Notes under the pieces: model-generated
Told to the model about the DNA's origin: nothing
Seen by the model: only the letters and a program-made list of their open reading frames with translations
Database searches by the model: none
Part shown: one piece after another, positions 29,661 to 38,254 of the stretch
Position numbering within the stretch: the stretch's first letter is position 1
Layout: each line of letters opens with the position of its first letter
From: Methyloversatilis sp. RAC08
GTDB taxonomy: Bacteria; Pseudomonadota; Gammaproteobacteria; Burkholderiales; Rhodocyclaceae
Length of the DNA: 64,000 bases
Direction of reading: 5' to 3'
Assembly (NCBI RefSeq): GCF_001713355.1
Contig: NZ_CP016448.1
Span: 496,001-560,000 of the forward strand
Position numbers and translations under genes: made by a program

Positions 29661-30866
29661 TTATTGCGGCGCGGCAGGGGCTGCTGCGGGCGCCTGACCG
29701 TTGTCGATCTGCACCGGCGAGCCGGGCACGAAGATGCGCGCCATGCCGTCGACGATGATGCGCTCGCCCGATTTCAGACCTTCGCGGATCACCCACGCGT
29801 TCTCGAGCTCACCGTCGAGTTGCGCCCATTCACCGAGTTTGACCGGTCGCGGCTGCGCCAGCAGCTTGCCGTCGGCGTCCTCGATGACATAGACGAACTT
29901 CCCGTTCGGGCTGTCGAGCACCGCACGCTGCGGCACGGCCAGCGCGTCCGGGCGGGTGGCGCCGGACAGCGCAACGCGCACGAACTGGCCCGGAGACAGC
30001 TTGCCGTCGCGGTTTTCGAAGGTGGCGCGCAGGGCAAAGGCGCCGGTGCTGGTGTCGGCCTTGTAGTCCTCGAAGCCGAGCCGCCCGGTGCGCGGGAATT
30101 CCACGCCGTCTGAGGTACGGATCTTCACGACGAAGCCGGCGTTGTCGAGGCGCAGCAGGCCGCGCGCGATCTCGTCGCGCGTGCGCAGGTATTCCGCTTC
30201 GCCGACGCCGAAGTTGACATAGGCCGGATCGATCTGGGCGAGCGTGGTCATCAGGCTGTCGGAACCGGCGACCGCCAGACTGCCTTCGACCTTCAGCGCA
30301 CGGCCAGCCAGACCGCCCAGCGGCGCGCGCACGTCGGTGTACCCCAGATCGATGCGCGCAGTCTGCACCTGCGCCTCGGCCGACTTGACCGCGGCGCGTG
30401 CCAGATCGCGCTGCGACAGCGCGTCGTCCGATTCCTTGCGGCTGGCCGCTTCCGCATCGGCCAGCGGCTTGATGCGCGCGTACTCGCGATCGGCCTGCGC
30501 CAGCTGAGCCTTCGCCTGATCGAGCTGCGCTTCGGCGGCGGCGACCCGGGCGCGGTAGGGCGCGGCGTCGAGCCGGTACATCACCTGCCCTTCCTTGATG
30601 CGCTGACCTTCCTCGTACAGACGCTTTTCGACGATGCCGGTGACGCGCGCCCGCACCTCGATCTCGCGCGAGCCGGCCACCTGGCCGACATACTCGAAAC
30701 GGACCGGCACCTCGCGCGGCGCCACCTCGATGACCTTGACGGCGGGCGGCGGCATGCCGCCATTTGCCGGCTTGCCATCCTCGCTGCTGCAAGCCGACAG
30801 TGTGAACGCAAGCACCATCACGGACAGCGCGCCCGCGCGCTGAACGACATCCATCGCTTTATTCAT
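29661..30866 (-). CDS. RND periplasmic adaptor lipoprotein (AcrA/MexE type), 401 aa
   Basis: Adaptor between pump and outer-membrane channel. The lipoprotein signal ends at Cys26 (FTLSAC). The lipoyl domain (YVGQVAGSREIEVRARVTGI), an alpha hairpin rich in Ala, Arg and Lys (about 100-175, AAAEAQLDQAKAQLAQADRE), the TDVRAPLGGLAGRA return strand and beta-barrel domains follow. The C-terminus is Ala/Pro-rich. The ATG at 30866 was chosen over one at 30956, since the latter would fall inside the promoter and operator. First gene of the operon, with a palindromic operator at 30951-30972 and a TetR gene upstream. Confidence 0.94.
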   Translation of the reverse strand: MNKAMDVVQRAGALSVMVLAFTLSACSSEDGKPANGGMPPPAVKVIEVAPREVPVRFEYVGQVAGSREIEVRARVTGIVEKRLYEEGQRIKEGQVMYRLDAAPYRARVAAAEAQLDQAKAQLAQADREYARIKPLADAEAASRKESDDALSQRDLARAAVKSAEAQVQTARIDLGYTDVRAPLGGLAGRALKVEGSLAVAGSDSLMTTLAQIDPAYVNFGVGEAEYLRTRDEIARGLLRLDNAGFVVKIRTSDGVEFPRTGRLGFEDYKADTSTGAFALRATFENRDGKLSPGQFVRVALSGATRPDALAVPQRAVLDSPNGKFVYVIEDADGKLLAQPRPVKLGEWAQLDGELENAWVIREGLKSGERIIVDGMARIFVPGSPVQIDNGQAPAAAPAAPQ

Positions 30867-30945
30867 GATCCATCCCGGAAGCTGACGCGGCATTGCCGCG
30901 CAAAAAATATCGGGCCATGCGTGCGGCAGCCCTGTTATGGCGGGA

Positions 30946-30975
30946 ATTATAAACATACATCCTTGTATGTTTAAA
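30946..30975 (-). promoter_or_regulatory. sigma70-type promoter of the efflux operon
   Basis: On the minus strand TTTAAA (30975-30970) and TATAAT (30951-30946) are separated by 18 nt. The -10 is a perfect consensus. The spacer and the edges of both boxes are covered by the operator palindrome at 30951-30972, the geometry of simple repression. Confidence 0.72.
30951..30972. promoter_or_regulatory. Palindromic operator, AcrR-like
   Basis: AAACATACA (30951-30959) and TGTATGTTT (30964-30972) are perfect 9-bp inverted arms around TCCT. The ACATACA/TGTATGT core is like the E. coli AcrR site (TACATACAT...ATGTATGTA). The TetR-family gene at 31213-31890 is the obvious candidate to bind it. Confidence 0.85.
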
Positions 30976-30980
30976 TGGAT

Positions 30981-31001
30981 GAATGAAAAAAATTTTCATT
31001 C
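30981..31001. promoter_or_regulatory. Second AT-rich palindrome near the efflux promoter
   Basis: GAATGAAAA (30981-30989) and TTTTCATTC (30993-31001) are perfect inverted arms around AAA, six nucleotides upstream of the -35 box of the efflux promoter. It could be a second protein site or an UP-like element. It is too AT-rich and has too short a loop to be a convincing terminator. Confidence 0.5.
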
Positions 31002-31212
31002 CGATCTCGACGAACGGCACGTGCGCGATCAGACAGGGGGGCCGAAGCCCTTTATCGGTTGCTGCTGCTCAGACAGGACTGGAGGGTTTTCCAACGCTCC
31101 CGGCGAATGTCCGCGCGTCGACCTTGCAAATGGCCGCACGCCGAAGGCCGGCCCGCGCCGATCAGCCAGGACGAGGCTGCAGACCGATCGAATTTTCGCG
31201 AACCCGCTGGAC

Positions 31213-31890
31213 TCAGATGCCCTGCGCAGGTGCCTGCATGCCGCCGACGATGAAGGGCAGCAGCGAACGCAGCAGCGATTCGGGGTCTTGCGGGGTGGCG
31301 GGCGCGCAGTGACCCAACAGTTGCATCACATCGCGACCGGCCATCACGTAGGCCACGATGCCGACGAAGAAGTACATGCGCCGGATCACCTCGTCTTCCG
31401 GCAGATCGGGCAGCGCGCGCTGCAGCGCGACCCGATAGCGGTCCATGATCTGCACGTACTCGGCCGGAATGCAGTCATCGCCGGGCTCGAAATAGGCGCG
31501 GCCGATCAGTTGCTTGAATACGGCGCCTGACACCGTGTCCTTGCGCGACAGGCGCAGGATGGATTCGATGAATGTCTGCACGATCTGCAGCACGGTCAGC
31601 GGCGTGCCGCCCGCTTCGCGCTCCAGTTTGTCGAGATAGTCCGAGCGTCGGCCGTCGGCACCGAGCACGCGCCGATAGATCGCCTCCATCAGATCGCGCT
31701 TGGAATTGAAATGGTAATTGATGGATGCCAGCGGCACGCTGGCGGCCTGCGCAATCATGCGCATGGATGTCGCGGCATAGCCCTGCTCGGTGAACAGTTT
31801 CTCCGCCGCTTCGAAAATACGTTCCTTCGCGTCTCCGCGCGGTCGGCCTGCAGGTCGTCCATCTTTCTCGATGTCGTCGTCGGATTGCAT
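31213..31890 (-). CDS. TetR-family transcriptional regulator, 225 aa
   Basis: Predicted repressor of the efflux operon. After a charged N-terminal lead (MQSDDDIEKDGRPAGRPRGD), the TetR HTH domain spans about 22-72 (RIFEAAEKLFTEQGYAATSM, then SVPLASINYHFNSKRDLMEA). The C-terminal ligand domain is of the CecR/DUF1956 kind (LTVLQIVQTFIESILRLSRK, IPAEYVQIMDRYRVALQRAL). The ATG at 31890 with AGAGG upstream was chosen; an upstream ATG at 32061 would overlap the divergent cobA start. The gene is on the same strand as, and 346 bp upstream of, the adaptor gene, with the operator between them. Confidence 0.92.
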   Translation of the reverse strand: MQSDDDIEKDGRPAGRPRGDAKERIFEAAEKLFTEQGYAATSMRMIAQAASVPLASINYHFNSKRDLMEAIYRRVLGADGRRSDYLDKLEREAGGTPLTVLQIVQTFIESILRLSRKDTVSGAVFKQLIGRAYFEPGDDCIPAEYVQIMDRYRVALQRALPDLPEDEVIRRMYFFVGIVAYVMAGRDVMQLLGHCAPATPQDPESLLRSLLPFIVGGMQAPAQGI

Positions 31891-32036
31891 GCGTACGCCT
31901 CTTTTTTCCGCCCCGGAATGTAGCACTGCGCGCACAGCGGCGGTGCATTCACCAACCCTGCACGCAACGGCGCCCACGCTGCGCGCGGCGGCGTCTGCCC
32001 GGACCCACATGGCCCCGCGTTTGCTTATGTCGAGCC

Positions 32037-32843
32037 ATGAACCCACACCCTGATCTTTCATCGCGTGCGACCGGCAAGGTGTATCTGATCGGCGCCGGAC
32101 CGGGCGACCCGGAGTTGCTCACGCTGAAAGCCGTGCGCGTGCTCAGCCTGTGCGACGTGCTGCTGGTCGATGACCTGGTCGATCCGGCGGTGCTCGCGCA
32201 TGCACGGGCGGATGCGCGCATCGTGCGCGTCGGCAAGCGTGGCGGCTGCCGCAGCACGCCGCAGGCCTTCATCGAGCGTTTGATGCGGCGCTGCGCGCGC
32301 GCCGGCCTGACGGTCGGCCGGGTCAAGGGTGGCGACCCCTTCGTGTTCGGCCGCGGCGGCGAGGAAAAGCAGGCCATGGCGCGCGCCGGCATCGCCTGCG
32401 AAGTCGTCAGCGGTCTGTCGTCAGGCATCGCGGTACCCGCTTCGCTCGGCGTACCGGTCACGCATCGCGACCTCGCCTGCGGCGTCACCTTCGTGACCGG
32501 CCATGCCCGGGCCGACGGCCAGCCCGGACGCGAACCGGACTGGGCGGCGCTGGCGCGCTGCGGCACCACGCTGGTGATCTATATGGGTATGCGCACGCTG
32601 GACAGCATCACGCGGGCGCTGATCGATGGCGGTCTGCCGACCGGCACGCCCGCCTGCGCCATCCAGAACGGCACCCGCGGTGATCAGCGCAGCGTGGTGG
32701 CGACCGTCGCGACGCTGGCGGCCGAGGTTTCAGCCGCCGGTCTCGGCAGCCCCGCCATCGTGGTGATCGGTGAAGTGGTCAGCCTTGCTGACGCCGCTGC
32801 GCGGTTTGATCTGCCGCATGAAAGCACGCAGATGGCGGGCTGA
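32037..32843 (+). CDS. cobA: Uroporphyrinogen-III C-methyltransferase (SUMT), 268 aa
   Basis: Transfers two methyl groups from SAM to uroporphyrinogen III to make precorrin-2, the branch point to siroheme and cobalamin. All SUMT signatures are present: VYLIGAGPGDPELLTLKAVR near the N-terminus, GRVKGGDPFVFGRGGEE near residue 100, and VVSGLSSGIAVPASLGVPVT. It is the stand-alone form without the CysG oxidase/chelatase part. The gene stands alone, divergent from the TetR gene and convergent with bamC. No cobalamin riboswitch was seen in the 146-bp upstream gap. Confidence 0.95.
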   Translation: MNPHPDLSSRATGKVYLIGAGPGDPELLTLKAVRVLSLCDVLLVDDLVDPAVLAHARADARIVRVGKRGGCRSTPQAFIERLMRRCARAGLTVGRVKGGDPFVFGRGGEEKQAMARAGIACEVVSGLSSGIAVPASLGVPVTHRDLACGVTFVTGHARADGQPGREPDWAALARCGTTLVIYMGMRTLDSITRALIDGGLPTGTPACAIQNGTRGDQRSVVATVATLAAEVSAAGLGSPAIVVIGEVVSLADAAARFDLPHESTQMAG

Positions 32844-32872
32844 GCCCGAGGGCTGCCTGTGGGAGTCGGCAG

Positions 32873-32923
32873 CCTTGTGGGAGCGGCGGCCTTGTGGGAG
32901 CGGCGGCCTTGTGGGAGCGGCGG
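32873..32923. repeat. Tandem array, 3 copies of a 17-bp unit at the REP edge
   Basis: CCTTGTGGGAGCGGCGG is repeated at 32873-32889, 32890-32906 and 32907-32923 and runs into the REP left arm 32911-32935. It is a different unit from those at 24614 and 42196 but is built on the same TGTGGGAG core. Confidence 0.92.
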
Positions 32924-33064
32924 CCTCGCCGCGATTGATGCCGCGATGATCGTTGATCAACGCGCCGATCGCGGCGAGGGCGGCGCGGGGGTTTCGGCGA
33001 GCACTGCTCGCCGCCCGCAGAGCCGGCTGGCCATGCAGGGCCAGCAGTGGATCGTCGCTCCCAC
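32911..33064. repeat. Composite REP element between cobA and bamC
   Basis: It starts with the 25-bp REP left arm (32911-32935). The right arm begins at 32968 (ATCGCGGCGAG) but after 11 bp is replaced by the module also seen at 1-70 and 44115-44258 (about 32979-33056). The element closes with GCTCCCAC at 33057-33064, so its outer edges are still GTGGGAG...CTCCCAC. It lies between convergent genes. Confidence 0.9.
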
Positions 33065-33112
33065 AAAACCGTCACCGCTCCCACAAAACCGCCGCCGCTT
33101 CCACAGGGGCGG
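33057..33112. repeat. 20-bp tandem repeats, right edge of the composite REP
   Basis: GCTCCCACAAAACCGTCACC (33057-33076), GCTCCCACAAAACCGCCGCC (33077-33096) and a partial GCTTCCACAGGGGCGG (33097-33112). This is the same unit as in 24902-24980. Confidence 0.88.
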
Positions 33113-33127
33113 TTCGGGGCCCGCCGC

Positions 33128-34300
33128 CTACTTGAGTTGCTCGTGCAGCAACGACAGGATGCGCTTTGCGGTCTTGCTTTCGTCCACGCCGCCTTCCGGC
33201 GTCAACACCTGGACGTTGCTCTGCTTGCCTTCGCCCTTGATGTGAATGCGGTACTGGTTTTGGCCGGCTTTCGGATCCGGCTTGTCGTCCGGCATGAAGA
33301 ACAGCAGCTTGGACAGCACGCCCCCCTTCTTCTCGCCGGCCGTCGCGTCGACTTCAGGATCGACGTAGCGCACGAAATACACGCCCTGCGAACGGTCGCG
33401 GTCCTCGACGGTGAAGCCGACACGATCGAGTGCGAGGCCGACCCGGCGCCAGGCGCGGTCGAAACCTTCGTAGATCTGCAGCGTGCCGCCCTTGTCCGCC
33501 GTCACCAGCTGCGCACGCTCAGCCACCGGCGGGGCCGCCACCAGCGTCTTGGCCCGTTCGGTGTCGGCGCCCAGACGCACCATCAAACGGCGCAGCATTT
33601 CCGCTTCCAGTTCCGGGTCGGCCGGGCGCGGTTGCCACACGGTGCTGTCGCCGCGCTCGTTGATGTACACCTCCATCACACCGCGATGGCTGACGTAGAT
33701 TTCGGTGGTACCCGGTTCCGCACCGGGTTCGAGACGGGTGCGGTACTTGTCGCGTTCCGGCGTCGAATACAGGTTGTCGAACACCCTGCCGATGGTGTTG
33801 CGGATGATGTCGTTCGGAAGCTTGGCGCGGTTCTCGTTCCAGTCGGTTTCCATGACGCCCGCTTCGGGCTGTTCGATGTCGATCAGGAAACCGGTTTCCT
33901 GCCAGAACTCCTTCACCTGCGGCCACATCTGTTCAGGGCTCCCGGCGACGACCAGCCAGCGCTGATTGCCCGAGCGCTCGATACGCATCTTGTCGACCTG
34001 CGGCAGCACGGCACCGCCCTGCTGCTGGGCCTGCGCCGCCGGCCCGGCGCGATCTGCGTTATAGGCGGACAAAGTGGCCACGTCGCGGCCCGCTGAATCG
34101 GGCACGGCATAGCGATCACTGGAGGCCGGCAGCGTGAGGTCGGGCGGCAGGTCGAGGCGCGGACCGCGCTTCTTGGCGGCCGCCTTGTAGTCGACCTTGG
34201 TCGATTCGGTGTATTCGCGGACCATCGAGCACGAAGCCGCAAACAAGGCCAGCACGAGGACCAGCAGGGTGCGCAAGGCACCGGACTTCATGTGAATCAT
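33128..34300 (-). CDS. bamC: Outer membrane assembly lipoprotein BamC (NlpB), 390 aa
   Basis: Accessory lipoprotein of the BAM complex that inserts beta-barrel proteins in the outer membrane. A lipoprotein signal ends at Cys24 (LFAASC). The unstructured lariat segment (about 25-100, including RGPRLDLPPDLTLP) binds BamD in E. coli, and two helix-grip domains follow (about 105-230 and 260-385). ATG 34300 (TGAGG upstream) and 34291 are both possible; the first was taken. It lies 10 nt downstream of dapA, the conserved dapA-bamC pairing of beta- and gammaproteobacteria. Confidence 0.94.
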   Translation of the reverse strand: MIHMKSGALRTLLVLVLALFAASCSMVREYTESTKVDYKAAAKKRGPRLDLPPDLTLPASSDRYAVPDSAGRDVATLSAYNADRAGPAAQAQQQGGAVLPQVDKMRIERSGNQRWLVVAGSPEQMWPQVKEFWQETGFLIDIEQPEAGVMETDWNENRAKLPNDIIRNTIGRVFDNLYSTPERDKYRTRLEPGAEPGTTEIYVSHRGVMEVYINERGDSTVWQPRPADPELEAEMLRRLMVRLGADTERAKTLVAAPPVAERAQLVTADKGGTLQIYEGFDRAWRRVGLALDRVGFTVEDRDRSQGVYFVRYVDPEVDATAGEKKGGVLSKLLFFMPDDKPDPKAGQNQYRIHIKGEGKQSNVQVLTPEGGVDESKTAKRILSLLHEQLK

Positions 34301-34310
34301 CGGTAAAGCC

Positions 34311-35189
34311 TCAGTTCAGCACGCCGGCCTGCTGCATCGCGGCGCGAACCTGCTGGTGGAATTGCGGTGCCAGTTCGGTCAGCGGCAGGCGAAGCGACGG
34401 GCCGATCAGACCCAATTGGTGGACGGCCCACTTCACCGGGATCGGATTGGCTTCGCAGAACAGCTGGCGATGCAGACCGGTGAGCTTTGCGTTGAGTGCG
34501 CGCGCCTTGACGGCGTCGGCCGCCAGGGCTGCGGCGTTCATTTCATGCATCAGACGCGGCGCCACGTTGGCGGTGACCGAAATGCAGCCGTGACCGCCCA
34601 TCAGGATGAAGGCGCAGGTGGAGGCATCGTCGCCGCTGTACAGCGCAAAACCCTGCGGTGCGCGGTTGATCAGTTCGACGCCGCGGTCGAGGTTGCCGGT
34701 GGCGTCCTTGATGCCGACGATGTTCGGGATTTCGGCCAGCCGCAGTGTGGTGTCGTTCGCCAGATCGGCCACGGTGCGACCGGGCACGTTGTACAGGATG
34801 AAGGGCACATCGACCGCTTCGGCCTGCGCGCGGAAGTGGCGGTACAGCCCTTCCTGCGTCGGCTTGTTGTAGTAGGGCACGACGGTCAGGCAGGCATCCA
34901 CGCCCACTGCCTTCGCGCGCTGCGCCAGTTCGATCGCCTCGGCGGTCGAGTTGGCCCCGGTACCGGCGATCACCGGGATACGGCCGGCAGCCTGTTCGAC
35001 GGTGACGCGGATCAGTTCGCAGTGTTCGTCGACATCCACCGTCGGCGATTCGCCGCTGGTGCCGACGATCACGATGCCGTCGGTGCCTTCTGCGATGTGG
35101 AAGTCGATCAGGCCGCGCAATCGCGGGTAGTCCAGGCTGCCATCTTCATGCATGGGCGTGACGATGGCGACGAGCGATCCGGTAATCAT
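34311..35189 (-). CDS. dapA: 4-hydroxy-tetrahydrodipicolinate synthase, 292 aa
   Basis: Condenses pyruvate and aspartate semialdehyde in the first committed step of lysine and meso-diaminopimelate synthesis. The TIM-barrel aldolase has Schiff-base lysine K161 (GIKDATG), the tyrosine relay residue Y133 (YNVPGRT), T44 in GTSGES and substrate-binding R138. Length equals the E. coli enzyme (292 aa). It is co-directional with bamC downstream (10-nt gap) and the histone-deacetylase-like gene upstream (156-bp gap with a hairpin). Confidence 0.98.
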   Translation of the reverse strand: MITGSLVAIVTPMHEDGSLDYPRLRGLIDFHIAEGTDGIVIVGTSGESPTVDVDEHCELIRVTVEQAAGRIPVIAGTGANSTAEAIELAQRAKAVGVDACLTVVPYYNKPTQEGLYRHFRAQAEAVDVPFILYNVPGRTVADLANDTTLRLAEIPNIVGIKDATGNLDRGVELINRAPQGFALYSGDDASTCAFILMGGHGCISVTANVAPRLMHEMNAAALAADAVKARALNAKLTGLHRQLFCEANPIPVKWAVHQLGLIGPSLRLPLTELAPQFHQQVRAAMQQAGVLN

Positions 35190-35288
35190 GAGTGAAGCAG
35201 CTTCAGCAGGAAACGCGGCATTCTACCGGAGGCCGCCGGCAAGCCCAACACGCGCGGTGCGTCAGTCTGTAACAAGGCAGAGTCAAGT

Positions 35289-35331
35289 TTCAAGATGCAA
35301 GGCCGGCGCGACTTTCATCTTGCATCTTGAA
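35289..35331. repeat. Inverted repeat, 13-bp arms, between the HDAC-like gene and dapA
   Basis: TTCAAGATGCAAG (35289-35301) and CTTGCATCTTGAA (35319-35331) are perfect reverse complements around 17 nt. On the minus strand it stands 14 nt after the stop of the HDAC-like gene and could stop or stabilise its mRNA. There is no U tract on either side, so a classical terminator is not shown. Confidence 0.7.
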
Positions 35332-35345
35332 TCCTGCCTCTGCAT

Positions 35346-36272
35346 TCACCCGAGCTCCGCCAGCGCCCTCAAGTGCTCGGTCACGCTGCGGCCCAGCGCC
35401 GACAGCGCGTAGCCGCCTTCGAGCATCGACACGACGCGACCCTGGCAGTGCGCCTGCGCGAATTTAAGCAGTTGCGTGGTCACCCACGCGTAATCCGCCT
35501 CGACCAGACCGAGCGAGGCCATGTCGTCCTCGTAGTGGGCATCGAAGCCGGCCGAAATGAACAGCATCTGCGGTGCGAATTCCTGCAGCCGCGGCAGCCA
35601 GCGCGTGCTGACCGCCTCGCGGAAGCCCTCACCCCGGGTACCGGCGGGCAGCGGCACATTGCACAGATTGCCGGCGAGTGGTTTGTCGCCCGAATAGGGG
35701 TAGAACGGGTGCTGGAAGATGCTCACCATCAGCATGCGTTCGTCGCCGGCAACGATGTTTTCGGTGCCGTTGCCGTGATGCACGTCGAAATCGATGATGG
35801 CGACCCGCTCCAGCCCGTGCACTTCAAGCGCATGGCGGGCGGCGACGGCGATGTTGTTGAAGAAGCAGAAGCCCATCGCGCGTCCGAATTCGGCGTGGTG
35901 ACCGGGCGGGCGCACGGCGCAGAAGGCATTGCTGGCCTGACCCGACAGCACCAGATCGGTCGCATGGATGCCGGCGCCGGCGGCACGCAACGCGGCACGC
36001 AGCGTACCGGGGCACATGGCGGTGTCCGGGTCGAGATGCACGATGCCGCTGGTCGGTGCCTGATCGAACACCTGTCGCACGTGGGCCGCCGAATGCGCCC
36101 GTTCGAGCGCTTCGACGCCGGCCAGCGGCGCGTCGTGGTGGGCCAGACAGATGTCGAGCCCGCTGGCGATCAGGCGGTCCTGTATCGCGCACAGCCGGTC
36201 CGGGCATTCGGGATGGTGCGAACCCATGTCATGCAGCGCGCACTCGGGATGTGTAATGTATGCGGTGGTCAC
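35346..36272 (-). CDS. Histone-deacetylase-family zinc amidohydrolase, 308 aa
   Basis: Zn-dependent deacetylase of the arginase/HDAC fold (class II-like; bacterial relatives include AcuC and acetylpolyamine amidohydrolase). Visible catalytic features are SHHPECPDR near 18-26, the paired histidines of RPPGHH (H125, H126), GFCFFNN (134-140), Zn ligands D163 and H165 in DFDVHHGNGT, and D244 in SAGFDAH. Length is normal (about 310). The substrate (acetyl-lysine protein or acetylpolyamine) cannot be decided. An ATTGCA/TGCAAT palindrome lies just upstream and resembles the operator ahead of phaP. Confidence 0.92.
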   Translation of the reverse strand: MTTAYITHPECALHDMGSHHPECPDRLCAIQDRLIASGLDICLAHHDAPLAGVEALERAHSAAHVRQVFDQAPTSGIVHLDPDTAMCPGTLRAALRAAGAGIHATDLVLSGQASNAFCAVRPPGHHAEFGRAMGFCFFNNIAVAARHALEVHGLERVAIIDFDVHHGNGTENIVAGDERMLMVSIFQHPFYPYSGDKPLAGNLCNVPLPAGTRGEGFREAVSTRWLPRLQEFAPQMLFISAGFDAHYEDDMASLGLVEADYAWVTTQLLKFAQAHCQGRVVSMLEGGYALSALGRSVTEHLRALAELG

Positions 36273-36287
36273 CGCGCCTCCTCCATT

Positions 36288-36302
36288 ATTGCAGCGTGCA
36301 AT
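36288..36302. promoter_or_regulatory. ATTGCA-N3-TGCAAT palindrome upstream of the HDAC-like gene
   Basis: Perfect 6-bp inverted arms (36288-36293, 36297-36302) around GCG, 15 nt before the start codon. The TTGCA/TGCAA half-sites are those of the phaP operator at 6911-6925, with a 3-nt instead of a 1-nt centre. It may be a weaker site for the same regulator, or coincidence. Confidence 0.4.
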
Positions 36303-36389
36303 GCAACCGTGCCTCTGCGTGCCGTGTCACACCGCGTGAATTCAATCTTGCCCTGCATTATCCCGCCACACCTTAACCCACCTCAAGCC

Positions 36390-37301
36390 ATGTCCGATCC
36401 CCGAGCCGTCGTCGTCGCCGCGTCCACCCTCATTCTCGGCAAGCGCAGCCGGCTCGAGCTGGCGCTGACCTGCCTGATCGCCGGCGGTCACCTGCTGATC
36501 GAGGATGTACCCGGCACCGGCAAGACGACACTCGCCCACGTGATGGCGCGTCTGCTCGGGCTGGACTTCCGCCGCGTGCAATTCACCAGCGACCTGCTGC
36601 CGGCCGACATTCTCGGCGTATCGGTATTCGAACGCGAAACCGGCGCCTTCCGCTTCCACCCCGGCCCGGTATTCACCCAGGTGCTGCTCGCCGACGAGGT
36701 GAATCGCGCGACACCGCGCACCCAGAGCGCACTGCTCGAGGCGATGGAAGAGCACCAGGTCAGCGTCGAAGGCGAGACGCGCCCGTTGCCCGAACCGTTC
36801 TTCGTCATCGCCACGCAGAACCCGGCCAGCCAGATCGGCACCTATCCGCTGCCCGAATCGCAGCTCGACCGCTTCATGATGCGCATCACCATGGGCTATC
36901 CGGACCCGGCGGCCGAACGCGCCCTGCTGACCGGCCGCGACCGGCGCAGCCTGCTGGCCGATTTGGCGCCGGTGGCCGACGCGGCAACGCTGACGGCCTG
37001 GCGCACGCAGGCCGAGGCCATTCATGTCAGCGATGCACTGATCGATTACGTGCAGGCGCTGATCGCCTACACGCGCACCGGCGGCGCCTACCGGCTCGGT
37101 CTGAGTCCGCGCGCCGGGCTGGCGCTGCTGGCCGCGGCGCGCGCCCGCGCGCTGCTCGATGCACGCAGTCATGTGCTGCCGGAAGACGTGCAGGCGGTGC
37201 TGCCGGCGGTCGCGCTGCATCGCCTGCCGATGCTAGAACAGCCAGCCAGTCACGACGATGCCGCCCGCCATCTGCTGCAGGCGGTCGCGCTGCCGATCTG
37301 A
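36390..37301 (+). CDS. MoxR-family AAA+ ATPase, 303 aa
   Basis: AAA+ ATPase of the MoxR group, thought to act as a chaperone in assembly or activation of envelope or metalloprotein complexes. Walker A is VPGTGKTT (40-47), Walker B is LLADEVNRA (near 105), sensor 1 is IATQNP, and the C-terminal lid contains LGLSPRAGLALLAAARARAL. First gene of a four-gene unit: its stop overlaps the DUF58 start (TGATG at 37299-37303). MoxR, DUF58 and TgpA commonly travel together, probably as one functional complex. Confidence 0.93.
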   Translation: MSDPRAVVVAASTLILGKRSRLELALTCLIAGGHLLIEDVPGTGKTTLAHVMARLLGLDFRRVQFTSDLLPADILGVSVFERETGAFRFHPGPVFTQVLLADEVNRATPRTQSALLEAMEEHQVSVEGETRPLPEPFFVIATQNPASQIGTYPLPESQLDRFMMRITMGYPDPAAERALLTGRDRRSLLADLAPVADAATLTAWRTQAEAIHVSDALIDYVQALIAYTRTGGAYRLGLSPRAGLALLAAARARALLDARSHVLPEDVQAVLPAVALHRLPMLEQPASHDDAARHLLQAVALPI

Positions 37302-38254
37302 TGCGGGAAGCGATCCGCCGCTGGCTGGCCACCCTGGGCGGCTCGCCCGCGCTGCCGCTGACCCTGGACCGGCGCCGCATCTTCGTACTGCCGACAGGGC
37401 CCGGTCTGGCCTTCGGCTGCGCGCTGCTCGCCATGCTGCTGACCGCAATCAACTACACGCTCAGTCTGGGCTTCGCACTGGTGTTCATGCTGGCCGGCCT
37501 GGGCCAGGTCGCGCTGCTGCACGCCTTCCGCAACCTGTACGCGCTGAAGCTGCGCGAAACCGTGCCCGAGCCGGTGTTCGCCGGCCAGCACGCGGGCTTC
37601 CCGCTGTGGCTGGACAACGATGCCAGCCGGCCACGGCCGGCACTGCAGCTGGCCATGCCCGGTGCCGATCCGGTGACGATAGATCTGGCACCGAAGCAGA
37701 GCCGCGCCGTGCTGCTGCACGTGCCGACGACACGGCGCGGCTGGCTGTCGCCGGGTCGCGTCACGCTGAACACCCGCTACCCGCTGGGCCTGATCCGCGC
37801 CTGGTCTTACGCCAAGCCGGCACAGCGTTGTCTGGTGCTGCCGCAGCCGGAAAGCGGCCGGCCGCCGCTGCCCGCGACGGCGGCCGGTGAGGCGGGTCTG
37901 CGCCCGAGCGGCGACGGCAGCGAGGAATTTGCCAGCCTGCGCGACCACCGCGCCGCCGATTCGCCGCGCCACGTGGCGTGGAAAACTTCGGCGCGCACGC
38001 CTGATGCGCCGCTGCTGACCAAACAGTTCGAAGGCAGCGACGGCGGCGACCTCTGGCTGGACCTCGCGCAGTTGCCCGCCACGTTGTCGCTCGAACAGCA
38101 GCTGTCGCGGCTGACCGGCTGGGTGATCGACGCCGACGCCGCCGGCCTGCACTACGGTCTGGCGCTGCCGGGTACGCGCATCGCGCCGGCCAGCGGGCCG
38201 GCACATCGCGCGCGCGCGCTGCGTGCGCTGGCACTGCACGGACTGCCTACATGA
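37301..38254 (+). CDS. DUF58 membrane protein, 317 aa
   Basis: Partner of the MoxR ATPase, of unknown biochemical function. Two adjacent N-terminal membrane helices (about 29-70, PGLAFGCALLAMLLTAINYT then LGFALVFMLAGLGQVALLHA) are followed by a cytoplasmic vWA-related domain. That domain carries the DUF58 signature near 205-230 (FASLRDHRAADSPRHVAWKT). It overlaps moxR upstream by 1 nt and tgpA downstream by 4 nt (ATGA), so the three products are made together. Confidence 0.9.
   Translation: MREAIRRWLATLGGSPALPLTLDRRRIFVLPTGPGLAFGCALLAMLLTAINYTLSLGFALVFMLAGLGQVALLHAFRNLYALKLRETVPEPVFAGQHAGFPLWLDNDASRPRPALQLAMPGADPVTIDLAPKQSRAVLLHVPTTRRGWLSPGRVTLNTRYPLGLIRAWSYAKPAQRCLVLPQPESGRPPLPATAAGEAGLRPSGDGSEEFASLRDHRAADSPRHVAWKTSARTPDAPLLTKQFEGSDGGDLWLDLAQLPATLSLEQQLSRLTGWVIDADAAGLHYGLALPGTRIAPASGPAHRARALRALALHGLPT

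Larger units (their letters stand above)
30867..31212. other. Control region of the second efflux operon (346 bp)
   Basis: Holds the promoter and operator of the minus-strand efflux operon and the 3' end region of the TetR gene. Besides the operator at 30951-30972 there is a second AT-rich palindrome at 30981-31001. Positions 31002-31212 show no gene, hairpin with U tract or repeat that I can identify. Confidence 0.6.

Noticed and set aside
27760..29697. Open frame of 645 codons on the plus strand
   Set aside because: Antisense shadow of the AcrB-type pump gene; composition is Arg/His/Gln-rich and without domains.
30981..31001. Intrinsic terminator of the TetR gene
   Set aside because: The palindrome is AT-only in its centre with a 3-nt loop and is more than 200 nt beyond the TetR stop; it is better read as a protein site.
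31891..32036. Cobalamin riboswitch upstream of cobA
   Set aside because: The gap is only 146 bp and I find no B12-box-like stretch or multi-helix layout.
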